DNA of 64,000 nucleotides from Ancylobacter crimeensis. GTDB lineage: Bacteria; Pseudomonadota; Alphaproteobacteria; Rhizobiales; Xanthobacteraceae. The DNA is taken from positions 1 through 64,000 of the forward strand of contig NZ_JALKCH010000015.1 of NCBI RefSeq assembly GCF_023016805.1, in the 5' to 3' direction. The notes beneath the pieces were generated by a model, which saw only the letters and a list, made by a program, of their open reading frames with translations, did no database searches and was not told the DNA's origin. Positions 34,323-43,404 of the stretch are shown piece by piece (positions within the stretch are counted from its first letter, which is position 1; each line of letters begins with the position of its first letter). A program made the translations under genes and the position numbers.

Positions 34323-35630
34323 GTGATCCCGCGCTATACCCGTCCCGAAATGGCCGCCATCTGGGAGCCGCAGACCCGCTTCCGCATCTGGTTCGAGATC
34401 GAGGCCCACGCCACCGACGCCCTCGCCGAACTCGGCGTGGTGCCGAAGGAGGCTGCCGCGAAGATCTGGGAGAAGGCGAAGGACGCGACCTTCGACGTCG
34501 CCCGCATCGACGCCATCGAGGCCGAGGTGAAGCATGACGTCATCGCCTTCCTCACCCATCTCTCCGAGATCGTCGGCCCCGAGGCGCGCTTCGTCCATCA
34601 GGGCATGACCTCCTCCGACGTGCTGGACACCTGCCTCTCGGTGCAGCTCGTGCGCGCGGCGGACCTGCTGATCGCCGATACCGACCGGCTGCTGGCGGCG
34701 CTGGAGAAGCGGGCCTTCGAGCACAAGCTGACCCCCACCATCGGCCGCTCCCACGGCATCCATGCCGAGCCCACCACCTTTGGGCTGAAGCTGGCGCAGG
34801 CCCATGCCGAATTCCAGCGCAACCGCGCCCGCCTCGTCGCCGCGCGCGAGGAGGTGGCGACCTGCGCCATTTCCGGCGCGGTCGGCACCTTCGCGCAGAT
34901 CGACCCGCGGGTTGAGGAATATGTCGCGCAGAAGATGGGGCTGAAGGTCGAGCCGGTGTCGACGCAGGTGATCCCGCGCGACCGCCATGCCGCCTATTTC
35001 GCCGCGCTCGGCGTCGTCGCCTCCTCCATGGAGCGCGTCGCGACCGAGATCCGCCATCTGCAGCGTACGGAAGTTCTGGAGGCCGAGGAGTTCTTTTCCG
35101 CCGGCCAGAAGGGCTCTTCCGCGATGCCGCACAAGCGCAACCCGGTGCTCACCGAGAACATCACCGGCCTCGCCCGCCTCGTGCGCGGCATGGTGACCCC
35201 GGCGCTGGAGAACGTCGCGCTGTGGCACGAGCGGGACATCTCGCATTCCTCGGTCGAGCGCATGATCGGCCCCGACGCCACCGTGACGCTCGACTTCGCG
35301 CTGAACCGGCTGGCCGGCGTGGTCGAGAAGCTGGTGATCTATCCCGAGAACATGCAGAAGAATCTCGACCGGCTCGGCGGACTGGTCCATTCGCAGCGCG
35401 TGCTGCTGGCCCTCACCCAGAAGGGCTGCTCGCGCGAGGATGCCTACCGCCTCGTGCAGCGCAACGCGATGCCGGTCTGGCGCGGCGAGGGCGACTTCCG
35501 GACCCTGCTCACCGCCGACGCGGACGTGCGGAAATATCTCTCCGAAGAGGAGATCGCCGAGAAGTTCGACCTCGGCTACCACCTCAAGCACGTCGACACG
35601 ATCTTCCGCCGCGTCTTCGGCCACGCCTGA
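34323..35630 (+). CDS. purB: Adenylosuccinate lyase
   Basis: This 435-residue enzyme of the fumarase/aspartase superfamily acts twice in purine synthesis: it splits SAICAR and adenylosuccinate. The signature loop SSAMPHKRNP is present at about residue 268, and the catalytic His region is GRSHGIHAEPTTFG. Translation begins at GTG 34323 (IPRYTRPEM), which matches the normal N-terminus. The distance to rpe is 83 bases. A strong hairpin terminator follows. The purC/S/Q/L genes lie about 1.5 kb downstream. Confidence 0.96.
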   Translation: MIPRYTRPEMAAIWEPQTRFRIWFEIEAHATDALAELGVVPKEAAAKIWEKAKDATFDVARIDAIEAEVKHDVIAFLTHLSEIVGPEARFVHQGMTSSDVLDTCLSVQLVRAADLLIADTDRLLAALEKRAFEHKLTPTIGRSHGIHAEPTTFGLKLAQAHAEFQRNRARLVAAREEVATCAISGAVGTFAQIDPRVEEYVAQKMGLKVEPVSTQVIPRDRHAAYFAALGVVASSMERVATEIRHLQRTEVLEAEEFFSAGQKGSSAMPHKRNPVLTENITGLARLVRGMVTPALENVALWHERDISHSSVERMIGPDATVTLDFALNRLAGVVEKLVIYPENMQKNLDRLGGLVHSQRVLLALTQKGCSREDAYRLVQRNAMPVWRGEGDFRTLLTADADVRKYLSEEEIAEKFDLGYHLKHVDTIFRRVFGHA

Positions 35631-35658
35631 GCGCCGGCGCGACACGCCCCGCATGTGC

Positions 35659-35689
35659 AAAGGGCCGGTCTCGCGACCGGCCCTTTTTT
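35659..35689 (+). terminator. Terminator after purB
   Basis: AAAGGGCCGGTC pairs perfectly with GACCGGCCCTTT (12 bp, TCGC loop) and is followed by TTT-A. It lies 28 bases after purB and just past the end of the convergent SH3 gene, so it may work for both, though the minus-strand T tract is short. Confidence 0.88.
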
Positions 35690-35695
35690 ATCCCG

Positions 35696-36313
35696 TCAGC
35701 GACCTCTCCATGGACCGGGCCCGAAACCGGGAGCCCCGAGTCCCGGACTGCCCATTCCCGGACCGCCGAAGCCGGGGCCGATGCCCGGTCCGCCGGGGGG
35801 CAAGCCGGGCGGGCGCGGGCCGGGACCCGGACCCGGACCCGGACCGGGGCCTGGCGGACGCGGGCCGGGCCCCCAACCGGGACCGCCCGGTGGCCGTGGA
35901 CCGGGCCCCCAGCCGGGGCCACCGCGCCAGCGCGAACCGGGCCCCCAATAGCCGCCGCCCCAATAGCCCGGGCCCCAGTAATCGCCCCAGTAACCGCCGC
36001 CCCAGCCGAACCCCACGACGGGGGGATAGACGACCGGAGGATAGACATAGGGCCGCACGACGATGGGGGCAGGTCCGCCTTGCGCCAGAAAATTGGCGCT
36101 GACCCAGCCGGCATTGGTGCGGCACCAGTTGCCCTCGCATTTCAGCACCTCGACGCCGGCACCCGCCGGCAGCGAGTTCACCACCGCATAGCCGGTGCCC
36201 GGCCCGGTGCGTACATTCACGTTCGAGGTGACGGTCGCCGGCCACGCAAGCGAGGCGGCGGTGCCCGCCAGCGAGAAGCCGCCGGCCAGCAGGATTGTTC
36301 GGAGTGATCTCAT
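35696..36313 (-). CDS. Secreted SH3-domain protein with Gly-Pro-rich tail
   Basis: This 205-residue protein has a signal peptide (cleavage near SLAWP, about residue 17) and a bacterial SH3 domain at about residues 20-70 (SNVNVRTGPGTGYAVVNSL, then GWVSANFL), a fold that commonly binds peptidoglycan or peptides. The rest is a Tyr/Trp/Gly region (GGGYWGDYWGPGYWGGGYWG) and then a long Gly-Pro-Arg tail with direct repeats. The start has GGAGAG about 8 bases upstream. It is probably envelope-associated. The tail's function is unknown; its DNA is repetitive and could vary in length between strains. Confidence 0.82.
   Translation of the reverse strand: MRSLRTILLAGGFSLAGTAASLAWPATVTSNVNVRTGPGTGYAVVNSLPAGAGVEVLKCEGNWCRTNAGWVSANFLAQGGPAPIVVRPYVYPPVVYPPVVGFGWGGGYWGDYWGPGYWGGGYWGPGSRWRGGPGWGPGPRPPGGPGWGPGPRPPGPGPGPGPGPGPRPPGLPPGGPGIGPGFGGPGMGSPGLGAPGFGPGPWRGR
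35823..35845. repeat. Hexanucleotide tandem repeat
   Basis: Nearly four copies of GGACCC lie inside the SH3 gene and encode the Gly-Pro run. Changes in copy number would keep the reading frame and alter the tail length by two residues per unit. An adjacent imperfect duplication encodes the repeated GGPGWGPGPRPP segment. Confidence 0.8.
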
Positions 36314-36483
36314 CGGACGCTCTCCGCCGACCATGACATCGCACAGACGCTCGCGCCGAGGTCGGCCCCGGCCTATCAGACAACGAGATGGGACATGCGA
36401 GGTTTCATTGCCGTCGGGTGCGCATCGAGACCGCGCGACCCGCTGGCCGTCTTCAATCGGCCGAGCGACCGGCCATCGTCCCC

Positions 36484-36807
36484 TCAGCCGACGCTCTTGA
36501 TCTGCGCGATCGCCTCGGTGAGCAGCTCTTCCATGGTACGCCGAATGCGATGCTCGGAGATGTCGAGACCCTTGGCGTCGAAATCGGCCTTCAGCTTGCG
36601 ATAGACGTCCTCGTCGCCGGCCTCTTCGAGATCGGCCTCGATCAGGGAGCGCGCATAGGCCGCAGCCTCGTCGCCGGCAAGGCCGAGCTTTTCAGCCGCC
36701 CATATGCCGAGCGCGCGGTTGCGGCGGGCATGCGCCTTGAACCGCACGGTCTCGTCATGCGCGAACTTCGCCTCGAAACCTTCTTCGCGCTTATCGAAAC
36801 TGCTCAT
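36484..36807 (-). CDS. DUF1476 protein, ATP synthase zeta-type inhibitor
   Basis: This 107-residue, largely helical protein belongs to DUF1476. The Paracoccus homologue is the zeta subunit that binds and inhibits the F1-ATPase through its N-terminal segment. The present protein has the expected start SSFDKREEGFEAKFA, a charged helical core (FKAHARRNRALGIWAA) and the end MEELLTEAIAQIKSVG. Length is as in the family. In some species the inhibitory N-terminus is weak, so actual inhibition needs testing. No atp genes are near it. Confidence 0.9.
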   Translation of the reverse strand: MSSFDKREEGFEAKFAHDETVRFKAHARRNRALGIWAAEKLGLAGDEAAAYARSLIEADLEEAGDEDVYRKLKADFDAKGLDISEHRIRRTMEELLTEAIAQIKSVG

Positions 36808-37158
36808 GGAGACCCCCGCTGGGTTACTGTTGGGCAGCTTGATTATCCCGCCGCGATACCCAAATCAACGCCGGCGGCGCCGCAGGGGCCCTTGACGGCA
36901 ACGCGACGCCGCAAAGGCCCGCGTAGCACCACCCCAGCCCCGGAAGCACGCCAGACATGCACAAGGCGGTCTCGCGCTTCAAGGCATCGCGTTGTATACG
37001 GCCCGCCGATCAGCTAGTGTCCGGCGGTGGGCGCTTGTGCAATGCGTCACGAATCGACGTGGCACCTCACGCCGCTCGAACGCTCGGCGCCCCGAGCCGT
37101 GGACCAGCAGAACCGGAGCCCCGGCACGATGGATTTCCTCAACCGACGGTACCCACCC
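36808..37158 (+). promoter_or_regulatory. Region upstream of purC with candidate promoter
   Basis: This 351-base region separates the divergent DUF1476 and purC genes and has no supported gene. On the plus strand, TTGTAT (36992-36997) stands 17 bases before TAGTGT (37015-37020), a plausible housekeeping-type promoter with a leader of about 130 bases. GGAG at 37115 precedes an alternative purC start, ATG 37129. I saw no clear riboswitch fold. Confidence 0.35.
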
Positions 37159-37938
37159 ATGAGCCGCCGCCGCCGCATTTACGAAGGTAAGGCCAAGGTC
37201 CTTTATGAAGGCCCCGAGCCCGGCACTTTGATCCAGCATTTCAAGGATGACGCCACTGCCTTCAACAACAAGAAGCACGACGTCATCGACGGCAAGGGTG
37301 TGCTGAACAACCGCATCTCGGAATATGTCTTCCTGAAGCTGAACGAGATCGGCGTCCCCACACACTTCATCAAGCGCCTCAACATGCGCGAGCAGCTCAT
37401 CCGCGAGGTTGAGATCATTCCGCTCGAGGTGGTGGTGCGCAATGTCGCGGCCGGTTCGCTCTCGACCCGCCTCGGCATCGAGGAAGGCACGGCGCTGCCG
37501 CGCTCGATCATCGAGTTCTACTACAAGAACGACCAGCTCAACGACCCGATGGTGTCGGAAGAGCACATCACCGCGTTCGGATGGGCCACCACCCAGGAAA
37601 TCGACGACATCATCGCGCTCGCGATCCGCGTTAACGATTTCCTCTCCGGCCTCTTCCTTGGCGTCGGCATCCGTCTCGTCGATTTCAAGATGGAATGCGG
37701 CCGGCTGTGGGAAAACGACATGATGCGGATCGTGGTCGCTGACGAGATCAGCCCCGATTCGTGCCGGCTGTGGGACATCAAGTCCAACGACAAGCTGGAC
37801 AAGGACCGCTTCCGCCGCGACATGGGCGGGCTCGTCGAGGCCTATGCCGAGGTCGCCCGCCGTCTCGGCATCATGTCCGAGAACGAGCGCGGCCAGAATA
37901 CCGGCCCGGTGCTCGTGAAGTCCGAGCCGGACAAGTGA
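37159..37938 (+). CDS. purC: SAICAR synthetase
   Basis: This 259-residue enzyme joins aspartate to CAIR in purine synthesis, using ATP. It shows [20 protein letters not shown] at the N-terminus, then KDDATAFN with catalytic-site residues, and VDFKMECGR later. ATG 37159 matches the usual alphaproteobacterial N-terminus, but the ribosome site there is poor. An in-frame ATG at 37129 has GGAG 10 bases upstream and would add ten residues. It is separated from purS by a terminator-like hairpin. Confidence 0.95.
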   Translation: MSRRRRIYEGKAKVLYEGPEPGTLIQHFKDDATAFNNKKHDVIDGKGVLNNRISEYVFLKLNEIGVPTHFIKRLNMREQLIREVEIIPLEVVVRNVAAGSLSTRLGIEEGTALPRSIIEFYYKNDQLNDPMVSEEHITAFGWATTQEIDDIIALAIRVNDFLSGLFLGVGIRLVDFKMECGRLWENDMMRIVVADEISPDSCRLWDIKSNDKLDKDRFRRDMGGLVEAYAEVARRLGIMSENERGQNTGPVLVKSEPDK

Positions 37939-37979
37939 TCCGATCGGCTTGAGCCTCCGGCTCGGCCGACCCGAAGTCA

Positions 37980-38018
37980 GGCGGGGGCCCCTCACCGAGC
38001 CCCCGCCTTCCTGTTTTT
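37980..38018 (+). terminator. Terminator-like hairpin between purC and purS
   Basis: GGCGGGGGC (37980-37988) pairs with GCCCCCGCC (37999-38007), loop of 10, followed by TTCCTGTTTTT. It sits 41 bases after the purC stop and 26 bases before purS. It may end part of the purC transcripts or reduce expression of purS/Q/L. Confidence 0.75.
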
Positions 38019-38044
38019 GGCTAAAGGCGCAGAAGGCGACACTC

Positions 38045-38287
38045 ATGAAGGCGCGTGTCCTTGTCACCCTCAAAACCGCCGTGCTGGACCCGCAGGGCAA
38101 GGCCATCGAAGGCGCCCTGCGCTCGCTCGGCGTCCACGGCATCGGCAGCGTTCGGCAGGGCAAGGTGTTCGACATCGAGCTCGACCAGACCGACCAGACG
38201 AAGGCCGAGGCCACCCTCAAGGATGCCTGCGAGAAGCTTCTGGCGAACACCGTCATCGAGAGCTACCGCATCGAGTTCGTGAGCTGA
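38045..38287 (+). CDS. purS: FGAM synthase subunit PurS
   Basis: This 80-residue protein dimerises and bridges PurL and PurQ in the three-part formylglycinamidine ribonucleotide synthase. It shows [20 protein letters not shown] at the start and the typical end IESYRIEFV. The length is usual. It lies 7 bases before purQ. Confidence 0.95.
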   Translation: MKARVLVTLKTAVLDPQGKAIEGALRSLGVHGIGSVRQGKVFDIELDQTDQTKAEATLKDACEKLLANTVIESYRIEFVS

Positions 38288-38294
38288 CGCCGCC

Positions 38295-38993
38295 ATGAAA
38301 GCAGCAGTCATCGTCTTTCCCGGCTCCAATCGCGAGGGCGACGTCGCGCGCGCGCTCAAGGCGGTCTCCGGCCACAGCCCGGCCATGGTCTGGCACGCCG
38401 AAACCGCGCTGCCGGCCGGCACCGATCTGGTGGTGCTGCCGGGCGGCTTCTCCTATGGCGACTATCTGCGCTGCGGCGCCATCGCCGCCCGCGCCGGCAT
38501 CATGGATGCGGTGCGCGCCCATGCCGCCCGCGGTGGGCTGGTGCTCGGCATCTGCAACGGCTTCCAGATCCTGTGCGAGAGCGGCCTGCTGCCCGGCGTT
38601 CTGGTGCGCAACGCCCGGCTGCGCTTCATCTGCCGCGAGGCGCTGCTGCGGGTCGAGCGGATCGACACGCCCTACACCCGCAAATACGCCAAGGGCGCCG
38701 TCATCCGCATTCCCGTCGCCCATGGCGAGGGCAACTACACTGCGGATGCCGAGACCCTGCGGCGGCTGGAGGGCGAGGGCCGGGTGATCTTCCGCTATGT
38801 GACGACCGCCGGCCAGCGCGACGACGAGCAGGTGCTGAACGGCGCCGCCAACTCCATCGCCGGCATCGCCTCCGAAAAGCTGAACGTTCTCGGCCTGATG
38901 CCGCACCCGGAAAATCACGTGGACCCGCTCGTCGGCCCGACCGACGGACGGCCCCTGTTCGAGAGCCTCGCAGGCGTGCTGGAGCGGGCCTGA
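38295..38993 (+). CDS. purQ: FGAM synthase glutaminase subunit PurQ
   Basis: This 232-residue class I glutamine amidotransferase feeds ammonia to PurL. The nucleophile Cys is in [10 protein letters not shown] (about residue 86). The catalytic His and Glu are in [10 protein letters not shown] near residue 205. The N-terminal FPGSNREGD is typical. It follows purS with a 7-base gap and precedes purL by 61 bases. Confidence 0.96.
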   Translation: MKAAVIVFPGSNREGDVARALKAVSGHSPAMVWHAETALPAGTDLVVLPGGFSYGDYLRCGAIAARAGIMDAVRAHAARGGLVLGICNGFQILCESGLLPGVLVRNARLRFICREALLRVERIDTPYTRKYAKGAVIRIPVAHGEGNYTADAETLRRLEGEGRVIFRYVTTAGQRDDEQVLNGAANSIAGIASEKLNVLGLMPHPENHVDPLVGPTDGRPLFESLAGVLERA

Positions 38994-39054
38994 CCGGCGC
39001 TCTGCGCCCCGGCCCCTCCCCGTCCCCGAGCCCAACCTTGATGATGGCGGTCGC

Positions 39055-41265
39055 ATGATCCCCAACGAACCGAAGATCACGCCGGAACTCGTTGCCGAGC
39101 ACGGCCTCAAGCCGGATGAGTATGAGCGCATCCTGAAGCTCATCGGCCGCGAGCCGAGCTTCACCGAGCTCGGCATCTTCTCGGCGATGTGGAACGAGCA
39201 CTGCTCCTACAAGTCCTCGCGCCTGCACCTCAAGGGCCTGCCGACCAAGGCGCCCTGGGTGATCCAGGGGCCGGGCGAGAATGCCGGCGTCATCGACATC
39301 GGCAACGGGCTGGCCGCCGTCTTCAAGATGGAGAGCCACAACCATCCGTCCTATATCGAGCCGCACCAGGGCGCGGGCACCGGCGTCGGCGGCATCCTGC
39401 GCGACGTCTTCACCATGGGGGCCCGCCCGATCGCGGCGCTGAACGCGCTGCGCTTCGGCGACCCGACCCACCCGCGCACCCGGCATTTGGTGGCGGGCGT
39501 GGTCTCGGGCATCGGTGGCTACGGCAACTCCTTCGGCGTGCCGACGGTGGGCGGGCTCGTGGGCTTCCACACCCGCTATGACGGCAACTGCCTCGTGAAC
39601 GCGATGGCGGTGGGCCTCGCGGAAGCGGACAAGATCTTCTACGCGGCGGCGACCGGCGTCGGCCTGCCGGTGGTCTATCTCGGCTCCAAGACCGGGCGCG
39701 ACGGCATTCACGGCGCAACCATGGCCTCGGCCGAATTCGGCGAGGGTGCGGAGGAGAAGCGCCCGACCGTGCAGGTCGGCGATCCCTTCGCCGAGAAGCT
39801 GCTGCTGGAAGCCTGCCTCGAGATCATGGAAGCGGGCTGCGTCGTCTCCATCCAGGACATGGGCGCGGCAGGGCTCACCTGCTCGGCGGTCGAGATGGGC
39901 GCCAAGGGCGATCTCGGCATCGAGTTGAACCTCGACAACGTGCCCTGCCGCGAGGCCGGCATGAGCGCTTACGAGATGATGCTCTCCGAGAGCCAGGAGC
40001 GCATGCTCATGGTGATCGCGCCGGGCAAGGAAGATGAGGCCGAGGCGATCTTCCGCAAATGGGGGCTCGACTTCGCCATCGTCGGCTACACCACCGACAC
40101 GCTGCGCTTCGTGGTGAAGCACAAGGGCGAGACCGTCGCCGACCTGCCGATCAAGGAACTGGGCGACGAGGCTCCGCTCTATGACCGGCCCTGGGTCGAG
40201 ACGCCCAAGCAGGCCCCGATCGACCCCGCGAGCCTTGAGGTGAACCACACCATCCCCGGTATTCTGGAACGGCTGATCGGCTCGCCCGACTTCGCCTCCA
40301 AGCGCTGGATCTGGGAGCAGTACGACCACCTCATCCTCAACAACACCGTGCAGCGCCCCGGCGGCGACGCGGCGGTGGTGCGGGTGAACGAGGGGCCCAA
40401 GGCACTCGCCATGACCACCGACGTGACCCCGCGCTATTGCGAGGCGGACCCGTTCGAGGGCGGCAAGCAGGCGGTGGCGGAAGCCTGGCGTAATCTGGTA
40501 GCCGTCGGCGCCAAACCTCTGGCGTTGACCGACAATCTGAACTTCGGCAATCCCGAGAAGCCGGAGATCATGGGCCAGCTCGTCGGCTGCCTGAAGGGCA
40601 TCGCGGAAGCGGCGAAGGCGCTCGACTTCCCGGTCGTGTCCGGCAATGTCAGCCTCTACAACGAGACTTTCGGCCGCGCCATCCTGCCGACCCCGACCAT
40701 CGGCGGCGTGGGCGTGCTGGACGACGTGTCGAAGACCATCAGCCTCGCCTTCGAGAATGCCGGCGAGGCCATCCTGCTGATCGGCGAGACCAAGGGCTGG
40801 CTCGGCCAGTCCGCCTTCCTCGCCGAAATCCTCGACCGCGAGGACGGCGCCCCGCCGCCGGTCGACCTCGCCGCGGAGCGCCGCAATGGCGATTTCGTCC
40901 GCAGCCTGATCGAGGAAGGGCTGGTCACCGCGGTGCATGACGTATCCGACGGCGGCCTGCTGGTCGCCATCGCGGAAATGGCGCTGGCCTCCGGCATCGG
41001 CGCCAACCTGCTGGCCCCGCCCGCCGGCGTCTCGCCGCTGGGCTGGTGGTTCGGCGAGGACCAGGCGCGTTATGTCATCACCTGCGGCAATCCGAAGAAC
41101 GGCATCCTGAAGCGGGCCGAGGAAGCCGGCGTCCCGATCCAGAAGATCGGCGCCACGGGCGGCGACCGCATCACCGTGCCGGGCGAGCGACCCATGCCGG
41201 TGGACGCCCTGCGCGAGCGCAACGAAGCCTGGCTGCCCATCTATATGGGCGCGGGCCTTATCTGA
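39055..41265 (+). CDS. purL: FGAM synthase subunit PurL (small type)
   Basis: This 736-residue synthetase converts FGAR to FGAM with ATP and ammonia from PurQ. It is the small, three-component form, consistent with separate purS and purQ. Motifs include [10 protein letters not shown] near residue 45, [32 protein letters not shown], and [10 protein letters not shown] near residue 535. Length is typical. bolA follows after 12 bases, so the two are likely co-transcribed. Confidence 0.97.
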   Translation: MIPNEPKITPELVAEHGLKPDEYERILKLIGREPSFTELGIFSAMWNEHCSYKSSRLHLKGLPTKAPWVIQGPGENAGVIDIGNGLAAVFKMESHNHPSYIEPHQGAGTGVGGILRDVFTMGARPIAALNALRFGDPTHPRTRHLVAGVVSGIGGYGNSFGVPTVGGLVGFHTRYDGNCLVNAMAVGLAEADKIFYAAATGVGLPVVYLGSKTGRDGIHGATMASAEFGEGAEEKRPTVQVGDPFAEKLLLEACLEIMEAGCVVSIQDMGAAGLTCSAVEMGAKGDLGIELNLDNVPCREAGMSAYEMMLSESQERMLMVIAPGKEDEAEAIFRKWGLDFAIVGYTTDTLRFVVKHKGETVADLPIKELGDEAPLYDRPWVETPKQAPIDPASLEVNHTIPGILERLIGSPDFASKRWIWEQYDHLILNNTVQRPGGDAAVVRVNEGPKALAMTTDVTPRYCEADPFEGGKQAVAEAWRNLVAVGAKPLALTDNLNFGNPEKPEIMGQLVGCLKGIAEAAKALDFPVVSGNVSLYNETFGRAILPTPTIGGVGVLDDVSKTISLAFENAGEAILLIGETKGWLGQSAFLAEILDREDGAPPPVDLAAERRNGDFVRSLIEEGLVTAVHDVSDGGLLVAIAEMALASGIGANLLAPPAGVSPLGWWFGEDQARYVITCGNPKNGILKRAEEAGVPIQKIGATGGDRITVPGERPMPVDALRERNEAWLPIYMGAGLI

Positions 41266-41277
41266 GGGGCTGACGCC

Positions 41278-41514
41278 ATGGCGATGGAAGCAACAGAGAT
41301 CGAGCGCCTCATCCGGCAGGGCCTGCCGGACGCGCAGGTCATCATCCGCGACCTCGCGGGCGACGGCAACCACTACCACGCGACCGTCGTGAGCGAGGTG
41401 TTTCGCGGCAAGTCGCGGGTGCAGCAGCATCAGCTAGTCTACAAGGCGATCGGCGAGCAGATGGGCGGCGTGCTCCACGCGCTCGCTCTGCAGACCGAGG
41501 TGCCGAAGGACTGA
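41278..41514 (+). CDS. BolA family protein
   Basis: This 78-residue protein has the BolA fold with the conserved block VFRGKSRVQQHQLVYKAIGE, including the family His. BolA proteins pair with monothiol glutaredoxins to carry [2Fe-2S] clusters or sense iron. The grxD-type gene is 155 bases downstream, matching that partnership. It begins 12 bases after purL; this purL-bolA-grxD order is common in alphaproteobacteria. It is shorter than E. coli BolA and nearer to the IbaG/YrbA size. Confidence 0.92.
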   Translation: MAMEATEIERLIRQGLPDAQVIIRDLAGDGNHYHATVVSEVFRGKSRVQQHQLVYKAIGEQMGGVLHALALQTEVPKD

Positions 41515-41537
41515 GTGCCGACGGGTATCGGAGGACG

Positions 41538-41570
41538 AGCCGGGCCGCGACAGCGCGCCCGGCTTCGTTT
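41538..41570 (+). terminator. Possible terminator after bolA
   Basis: AGCCGGGC pairs with GCCCGGCT (8 bp, 11-base loop), followed by TCGTTT. It lies 23 bases after the bolA stop. The T tract is short, so read-through into grxD is possible. Confidence 0.5.
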
Positions 41571-41669
41571 ATATCTGCGCCCAAGGGTTGAATGGCGCGC
41601 TGCGCGCCATCACTTACGTCACGGACAACAGCGGCCTCCCGGCGGAGGCGTGAGACGGGTGAGCGTCAC

Positions 41670-42008
41670 ATGAGCATTCAGGATTTCATCGACTCCCAGG
41701 TGAAGAGCAACGACGTCGTCGTCTTCATGAAGGGCACTCCGCAATTTCCCATGTGCGGTTTCTCCGGCCAGGTCGCACAGATCCTGAACCATCTCGGCGT
41801 CGATTATAAGGGCATCAACGTGCTCGATTCCGACGAGATCCGGCAGGGTATCAAGGACTACACCAACTGGCCGACCATTCCGCAGATCTTCGTGAAGGGC
41901 GAGTTCATCGGTGGCTGCGACATCGTCCGCGAGATGTTCCAGGCCGGCGAACTGCAGACCCTGCTGGAAGAAAAAGGTGTGCCGGTGATGGGCCGCGCCA
42001 CGGCGTGA
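41670..42008 (+). CDS. grxD: Monothiol glutaredoxin, Grx4/GrxD type
   Basis: This 112-residue protein has the CGFS active site (KGTPQFPMCGFSGQ), the TIPQIFVKGEFIGGCDI glutathione-binding part, and no second Cys in the motif. It binds a glutathione-coordinated [2Fe-2S] cluster and works with BolA. ATG 41670 gives the normal start (SIQDFI). It lies in the same direction as bolA and is followed by a good terminator. Confidence 0.95.
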   Translation: MSIQDFIDSQVKSNDVVVFMKGTPQFPMCGFSGQVAQILNHLGVDYKGINVLDSDEIRQGIKDYTNWPTIPQIFVKGEFIGGCDIVREMFQAGELQTLLEEKGVPVMGRATA

Positions 42009-42033
42009 TCTCAGGCAACGGCAAGGCTGAAGG

Positions 42034-42062
42034 CGGGGCGCATGAGCGCCCCGTTTTCGTTT
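42034..42062 (+). terminator. Terminator after grxD
   Basis: CGGGGCGC pairs with GCGCCCCG (8 bp, ATGA loop), followed by TTTTCGTTT, 26 bases after the grxD stop. Confidence 0.78.
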
Positions 42063-42110
42063 CGGCACCCTGCCGCCACGCCTTGCCCTCACTGACAGAG
42101 GAGAAACCCC

Positions 42111-42500
42111 GTGCCGAAGACCTCCGCCACCGCGCCGGACAAGGTCAGCCGCCTGATCGACGCACGCATCGCGGAACTCTCCGACTGGCGCGGCACAATG
42201 CTCGCTCAGGTGCGCACGCTCATCCGCAAGGTGGACCCCGGCGTGGTGGAGGAATGGAAGTGGCGCGACGTGCCCACCTGGTCGCACAAGGGAATTCTCT
42301 GCACTGGCGAGACCTATAGAAGCGTGGTGAAGCTGACTTTCGCCAAGGGTGCCCGTCTGGCGGATCCGCATGGCCTGTTCAATGCCAGCCTCGATGGCCG
42401 TGTGCGGCGCGCCATCGACCTGCACGAAGGCGACACGCTGGATGCGCAGGCGTTCACCGCCCTGGTCCGTGCCGCGATCGCCCTGAACGACAGCGCCTGA
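42111..42500 (+). CDS. DUF1801 domain protein
   Basis: This 129-residue protein matches DUF1801 (YdhG/YjhX-like fold). Its visible features are the conserved WKWRDVPTWSHKGILC and the VKLTFAKGARLADP strand. It starts at GTG 42111 with GAGGAG about 10 bases upstream. The family has no established reaction. The gene is single, between the grxD terminator and the convergent rpsD. Confidence 0.8.
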   Translation: MPKTSATAPDKVSRLIDARIAELSDWRGTMLAQVRTLIRKVDPGVVEEWKWRDVPTWSHKGILCTGETYRSVVKLTFAKGARLADPHGLFNASLDGRVRRAIDLHEGDTLDAQAFTALVRAAIALNDSA

Positions 42501-42529
42501 GCGCGCATTGCTTCGCTCCTGCCCAACAA

Positions 42530-42555
42530 AAAAGCCGCCCCGAAGGGCGGCTTTT
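42530..42555. terminator. Bidirectional terminator of DUF1801 gene and rpsD
   Basis: AAAAGCCGCCC pairs perfectly with GGGCGGCTTTT (11 bp, CGAA loop) between two convergent genes. On the minus strand it is followed by six T's (strong for rpsD); on the plus strand the T run is four. Confidence 0.9.
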
Positions 42556-42577
42556 CCGTGGGTCCGAAGACCGGAAA

Positions 42578-43195
42578 TCAGCGCGAGTAATACTCGACGA
42601 CGAGGTTCGGCTCCATCACGACCGGATAGGGCACCTCGTTCAGCTCCGGCACGCGGGCGAACTTGGCGGTCAGCTTGGAGTGATCGACCTCGAGATAGTC
42701 CGGAACATCGCGCTCGCCGGAGGCGACCGCTTCCAAAACCAGCGCGAGCTGCTTGGAGGCGTCCTTCACCTCGATCACGTCGCCGATCTTCACCTGATAG
42801 CTCGGGATGTTGACGCGGCGGCCGTTCACCTTCACGTGGCCATGGCTCACGAACTGGCGGGCGGCGAACACGGTGGGGACGAATTTGGCGCGGTAGACGA
42901 CCGCATCGAGGCGACGCTCGAGCAGGCCGATCAGCTGGGCGCCGGTGTCACCCTTCAGGCGGGCGGCTTCGACATAGGTGGCGTAGAACTGCTTCTCGCC
43001 GACCGAGCCGTAATAGCCCTTCAGCTTCTGCTTGGCGCGCAGCTGCACGCCGAAGTCGGAAAGCTTGCCCTTGCGGCGCTGACCATGCTGGCCGGGGCCG
43101 TATTCACGCTTGTTGATCGGGCTCTTTGCACGACCCCAGATGTTCTCGCCCATGCGGCGATCGAGTTTGTGCTTGGCCGAAATGCGCTTGCTCAT
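42578..43195 (-). CDS. rpsD: 30S ribosomal protein S4
   Basis: This 205-residue protein binds 16S rRNA early in small-subunit assembly. It has the usual start [20 protein letters not shown], then [18 protein letters not shown], and the S4 RNA-binding domain at about residues 94-155 ([20 protein letters not shown], followed by [14 protein letters not shown]). The size is normal. As in other Rhizobiales it stands alone, away from the main ribosomal operons. Confidence 0.98.
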   Translation of the reverse strand: MSKRISAKHKLDRRMGENIWGRAKSPINKREYGPGQHGQRRKGKLSDFGVQLRAKQKLKGYYGSVGEKQFYATYVEAARLKGDTGAQLIGLLERRLDAVVYRAKFVPTVFAARQFVSHGHVKVNGRRVNIPSYQVKIGDVIEVKDASKQLALVLEAVASGERDVPDYLEVDHSKLTAKFARVPELNEVPYPVVMEPNLVVEYYSR

Positions 43196-43404
43196 TGCGC
43201 TGGTCCTCTTCGCATAGGTTGCGGATTGGATCGCGCCCCCTCCTGTGCCCTCCTCAAGAGGGCCGACAGATCGTGCTCGAACGCGCCGGGCACGGTCACG
43301 GGTGCGTGAAACATCTTCGCCGGACGTGCGAGCGCCCGGCGAGGTGTGGGTGCATAGGCGGAAAGCGGCTGGAGGTCAAGGGCGCGCGCCTCGGCACCTG
43401 CCTT

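Noticed and set aside
38701-41430. A minus-strand open frame of about 900 codons opposite purQ and purL
   Set aside because: PurL and PurQ motifs on the plus strand are complete, and the antisense translation has no recognisable motif.
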